Shown: positions 60,084-64,000 of the stretch, one piece after another | Position numbering within the stretch: position 1 is the first letter of the stretch | How the letters are laid out: each line of letters opens with the position of its first letter | NCBI GenBank assembly: GCA_964036295.1 | Contig: OZ038466.1 | Coordinates: 4,504,001-4,568,000 of the forward strand | From: Plumapathes pennacea | Lineage: Eukaryota; Cnidaria; Anthozoa; Antipatharia; Myriopathidae | Direction of reading: 5' to 3' | DNA length: 64,000 nt | Position numbers and translations under genes: made by a program | Notes under the pieces: generated by a model | Seen by the model: only the letters and a program-made list of their open reading frames with translations | The model's database searches: none | What the model was told of the DNA's origin: nothing

Positions 60084-61050
60084 ATTTTTGCAGACCGACT
60101 GGCGCTCAGTTGACAGGCTCTCAGTTCACAGTCCGCGTGACCGCGTCAAGGCAAACGACTTGGGATCTGGTACGAGTAAACCTTGCGGCGCGGGCGCGGA
60201 CAGAGCTGAATAACGCATTGCGCAGCCGCACAAAGTCAGCGGTATGGAACGCGGGCAAAATTGCGGGCTATTTAAAATGGCCGGGACACCAAAAAGTGAA
60301 AAGAAGCGCCGAGGTTAAGCTCGGTATTTAGGGGTTAAGGTTTTTTCTTACGTTATTAGACGAAGGAGTTCATCTTCTATCCGAATTCGGTTTGTAAAAA
60401 TTTCAAACGGGTGTGTTTAAGGAAATTCGACTCGTGCACTAAAAACGTAAACAGTAAGTTGACATTAGTGGACGACTTTGGAACAAGATTTCTCGGCGTA
60501 CCGACGTACGAGCCTGGTGAGGTACCACAACACTGAAAGAATCTTCTGTACGGAACCTTCTCTACAGGAAGAACGAAACGACTAAAGAAACGTCCAGGGG
60601 GACCGACTTTGTGACTGCCAGATGAACAATCACGAAGGGCACATGCATCGCCTGGCTCCTGTGCCTGCTTTTACCACTTAAGGAGGTCCACCCCAATGTT
60701 CTCTCATCCTGATCGCCTCTCAAGAGTCCTGCAGAGAAGCGCATTTACCCTGGATGTACGGTTGAAGCGGGTTAAAGCGACACTCGAGTGAAATAAAAGC
60801 CGTCTGTTGAGCTCACTTTTAAACTGTTAAGATTTAGTTTTAGTGTGTCGAATGGAGGATTTGATGTAGCATTAAAATTCACTTTGTAAAAAATTCTTCC
60901 ACGCTTGTCTAAAACGCACGGTCGTGCCTTTGTAGAACATCAGGAGCACTGTATTTGCGACTAAATACAGGAATTGCACCGGATCACGATTGGACGATAT
61001 AAATAGCATAATGGTTCCGCAAGTCAGATTACGTAATTCACGAATGTGAT
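60084..61050. other. HLTF 5' flank, no gene seen
   Basis: Should contain the HLTF promoter. No TATA-like or other element could be assigned with confidence. A frame at 60,110-60,331 on the plus strand has no recognisable domain. Confidence 0.5.
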
Positions 61051-62855
61051 GTGAATATTTGATTTGGCTTGTGAATTACCAAACACATATATACTCTGGT
61101 ATATATTTGAAAGTAATGTTTTACGGTTTGGATGACGACAGCCTTTTCTTTTCCAAACCGGATCCTTGTAGCACCGTGAAAACTCATTTCGCTCGATTAA
61201 TTTGTTGTAGCACCGTGACAAACTCATTTCGCTCGATCAATTTATGTGTTTGACTGCTCAAACAGTTTGCTGTAGCTTTTGAAGTTGCGAGGGTGGTTTA
61301 TAGTATGACTGTTGGCGAGACTGTAAAAATTTTAGCGTCGTTGAAATCGGTGTAATTCCTGTATTTATCTGTTGACTAAATACAGGAATGCACCGGCGAG
61401 CGTAGAGGCCGCGAACTGATCGGCAATTAAACGAGAAGACGATGAGCTAGCATTGAGTAACCAAGTACAGTGGTTTAGAATTGCTTGATATCAAACTTGT
61501 AATGTATATTACAGCAACAGCAGCGTCAAATTTGTTTATATTAGAAAAATTTTCGCGCCGTTCTTAGCAGGATCCCGACCATCCTTAGCTGGATCCCAAA
61601 CATTGGATTTAAAATATTTAAGGGTCTGGAGGGTTTTCAGTGCACCAAATTAAACATCAATGGCGATGACTAGGTAGATATCAAACTTGTATTATATATT
61701 ACAGCAACAGCAGCGTCAAATTTGTTATATTAGAATATTTCTGTCGCCGTTATTAGCAGGATCCCGATCATCCTTAGTTGGATCCCGAACATTGGACTTA
61801 GAAATATTTAAGGTTCTGGAGAGATTTTAGTGCACCTTAAATCCAACAACCAATGGCAATGACTTGGTAGATATCAAACTTGTAATGTGTATTATAGCAA
61901 CAGCAGCGTCAAATGTGTTATATTAGAAAAATTCTGTCACCGTTCTTAGCAGGATCCCGTCTCCTTAATAGCTGGATCCCGAACATTGGACTTAAAAGTG
62001 TTTAAGGTTCTAGAAGGTTTTTAGTGCACCAAATTAAACATCCAATGGCAATGACTAGGTAGATATAAAACTTGTAATGTATATTACAGCAACAGTAGCG
62101 TCAAATTTGTTTGTATTAAAAAAAAATTCGCACCTTTCTTAGCAGGATCCCTACCATCCTTATCTGGATCCCGAACATGGACTTAAAAGTATTTAAGGTC
62201 CTGGAGTGTTTTTAGTGCACCAAATTAAACATCCAATGGCGATGACTAGGTGATATCAAGCTTGTAATGTATATTACAGCAACAGCAGTGAAAAAATTGT
62301 TTATATTAGAAAAATTCTGTCGCCGTTCTTAGCAGGATCCCGACCATCCTTAGTTGGATCCCGAACATTGGATTTAAAAATATTTAAGGGTCTGGAGGGT
62401 TTTTAGTGCACCCAATTAAACATCGTATGGCGATGACTATGTAAATATCAAACTTGTAATGTATATTACAGTAACAGCAGCGTAAAATTTGTTTATATTA
62501 GAAAAATTTTGTCGCCGTTCTTAGCAGGATCCCGACCATCCTTAGCTGGATCCCGAACATTGGACTTATGAAATATTCGCTACAAGGATCCAGTTCGGAA
62601 AAGAAAAGGCCGTCGTCACCCAAACCGTAAAACGTTACTTTCAAAAATATATCAGAGTATACATGTGTTTTATATTTCACAAGCCGAATCAAGCAATTCT
62701 AAACCACTGAATTTGGTTACTCAATGCTATCTCATCGTCTTCTCGTTTCGTTGCCGAGTTCACGGCCTCTAAGCTCGCCGGTGCATTCCTGTATTTATAG
62801 TGTCAACAGATAAATACAGGTATCGCACCGACTTCAACGACGCTAAAATTTCCGA
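61051..62855. repeat. Inverted-repeat structure flanking a 191-bp tandem array
   Basis: Positions 61,059-61,163 return inverted at about 62,573-62,692, and 61,325-61,490 return inverted at about 62,690-62,855. Between them lie about 5.6 head-to-tail units of 190-193 bp (cores at 61,496, 61,686, 61,879, 62,071, 62,261 and 62,453). Each unit has ATCAAACTTGTAATGTATAT, a CAACAGCAGCG motif and two GGATCC sites. It looks like part of a composite mobile element or a satellite. No transposase is visible. Confidence 0.85.
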
Positions 62856-63308
62856 GAGCACCCAACGAAGATATTTCTCAAAATACGTTAGTTTGCACAA
62901 ATGTATGGTTACTTGTCCAAAACATAGTTTATTTTCTGCTTTTTTTAACGTTGCTGGCAAACACAGAGGTGTTCCACACTTCCAGGAAGGCAATTCAGAA
63001 TATCCGTTTCCCAGCAGAGCGGTCCCAGAAAATCTCCCAGCCAGCAACTTCATGGTGTACCACTTTGTCAGAAAATGTCAGCACTTCAAACAAAAATGTA
63101 GCCTCGATTGCAGTCTTGCTTGTTCCCATGCCTCCAGCGAGACTGAAAGCAGCTATCTCTCTCCCAGCAGTCCGATTTATTAATTTTTTTCCCAGCCAGC
63201 AAAAAAAAAAAAAACAGATAGATCTCATGCCAGCCAGGACAGGTTGCAGTGCGGAACACATATTTTGTGGAACAGCTCCGATGGGTGCTCCTCAATATTT
63301 CTACTAAG

Positions 63309-64000
63309 TCCAACGTTGGGGATCCAGCTAAGGATGGTCGGGATCCTGCTAAGAACGGCGACAGAATTTTTCTAATATAAACAAATTTGACGCTGCTGTT
63401 GCTGTAATATACATTACAAGTTTGATATCTACCTGGTCATCGCCATTGGATGTTTAATTTGTTGCACTAAAAACCCTCCACAACCTTAAATACTTTTAAG
63501 TCCAATGTTCGGGATCCAGCTAAGGAAGGACGGGATCCTGCTAAGAACGGCGACAGAATTTTTCTAATATAAACAAATTTTACGCTGCTGTTGCTGTAAT
63601 ATACATTACAAGTTTGATATCTACCTAGTCATTGCCATTGGCTGTTGGATTTGGTGCACTAAAATCTCTCCAGAACCTTAAATACTTTTAAGTCCAATGT
63701 TCGGGATCCTGCTAAGAACGGCGACAGAATTTTTCTAATATTAAAAACAAATTTTACGCTGCTGTTGCTGTAATATACATTACAAGTTTGATATCTACCT
63801 GGTCATCGCCATTGGATGTTTAATTTGTTGCACTAAAAACCCTCCACAACCTTAAATACTTTTAAGTCCAATGTTCGGGATCCTGCTAAGAACGGCGACA
63901 GAATTTTTCTAATATAAACAAATTTTACGCTGCTGTTGCTGTAATATACATTACAAGTTTGATATCTACCTAGTCATCGCCATTGGCTGTTGGATTTGGT
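63309..64000. repeat. Second 191-bp-family array in opposite orientation, running off the window
   Basis: At least four units read as the reverse complement of the 61.5-62.6 kb array (GGGATCCTGCTAAGAACGGC, then TGCTGTTGCTGTAATATAC). Units alternate between long forms (with GGATCCAGCTAAGGA) and short forms. The array continues past the window end. The spacer 62,856-63,308 holds no gene I can support. Confidence 0.85.

Overview
The window is nuclear DNA from an invertebrate animal. Genes are split into many exons with GT-AG introns (one probable GC-AG), there is no operon structure, and introns and spacers are full of short foldback (MITE-like) elements, minisatellites and a LINE remnant. Gene content and repeat style suggest a cnidarian such as a coral or anemone, but nothing seen fixes the species.

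Region 1 (1-47,051) is a minus-strand cluster of two gene families. The first is a dynamin-like GTPase (DLP) with a P-loop, DSPG and NKWD motifs, a long charged helical stalk region and a paired hydrophobic hairpin. There are two complete six-exon copies (DLP2, 18,659-26,482, 749 codons; DLP4, 39,950-47,051, 751 codons), a copy lacking the first three exons and therefore the P-loop (DLP1, 10,141-12,202), and an isolated but open last exon (DLP3, 28,503-29,628). The second is a small six-exon gene for a membrane-anchored protein ending in a HYD1-type ADP-ribosyltransferase-like domain. It has two open copies (ART-A, 1,730-7,639, 187 codons; ART-B, 33,988-36,746, 181 codons) and one broken exon (32,371-32,446). 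An ART gene lies 2.5-3.2 kb downstream of a DLP gene on the same strand twice, because DLP plus ART was copied as one block (6,299-12,720 matches 35,419-42,562). The exon models here were built by hand from splice sites and reading phase; the summed lengths of the four complete models divide by three.

Region 2 (48,239-60,083, minus strand) is a complete 16-exon HLTF gene (HIRAN, split SNF2 ATPase and RING finger; 1,018 codons), a conserved DNA-damage-tolerance factor. A 73-bp tandem repeat just past its stop codon was grown from its own last coding bases.

Region 3 (60,084-64,000) has no gene I can support. It holds a roughly 191-bp tandem repeat in two opposed arrays around a large inverted repeat, probably a complex mobile element or satellite.

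A plus-strand gene fragment with a UBX-like domain (4,083-5,155) sits inside an ART-A intron. The DLP/ART cluster shows tandem copying, chimeric joins, exon loss and a triplet repeat inside the membrane anchor. This is the pattern of a fast-evolving family, possibly an innate-immune one; that role is inference.
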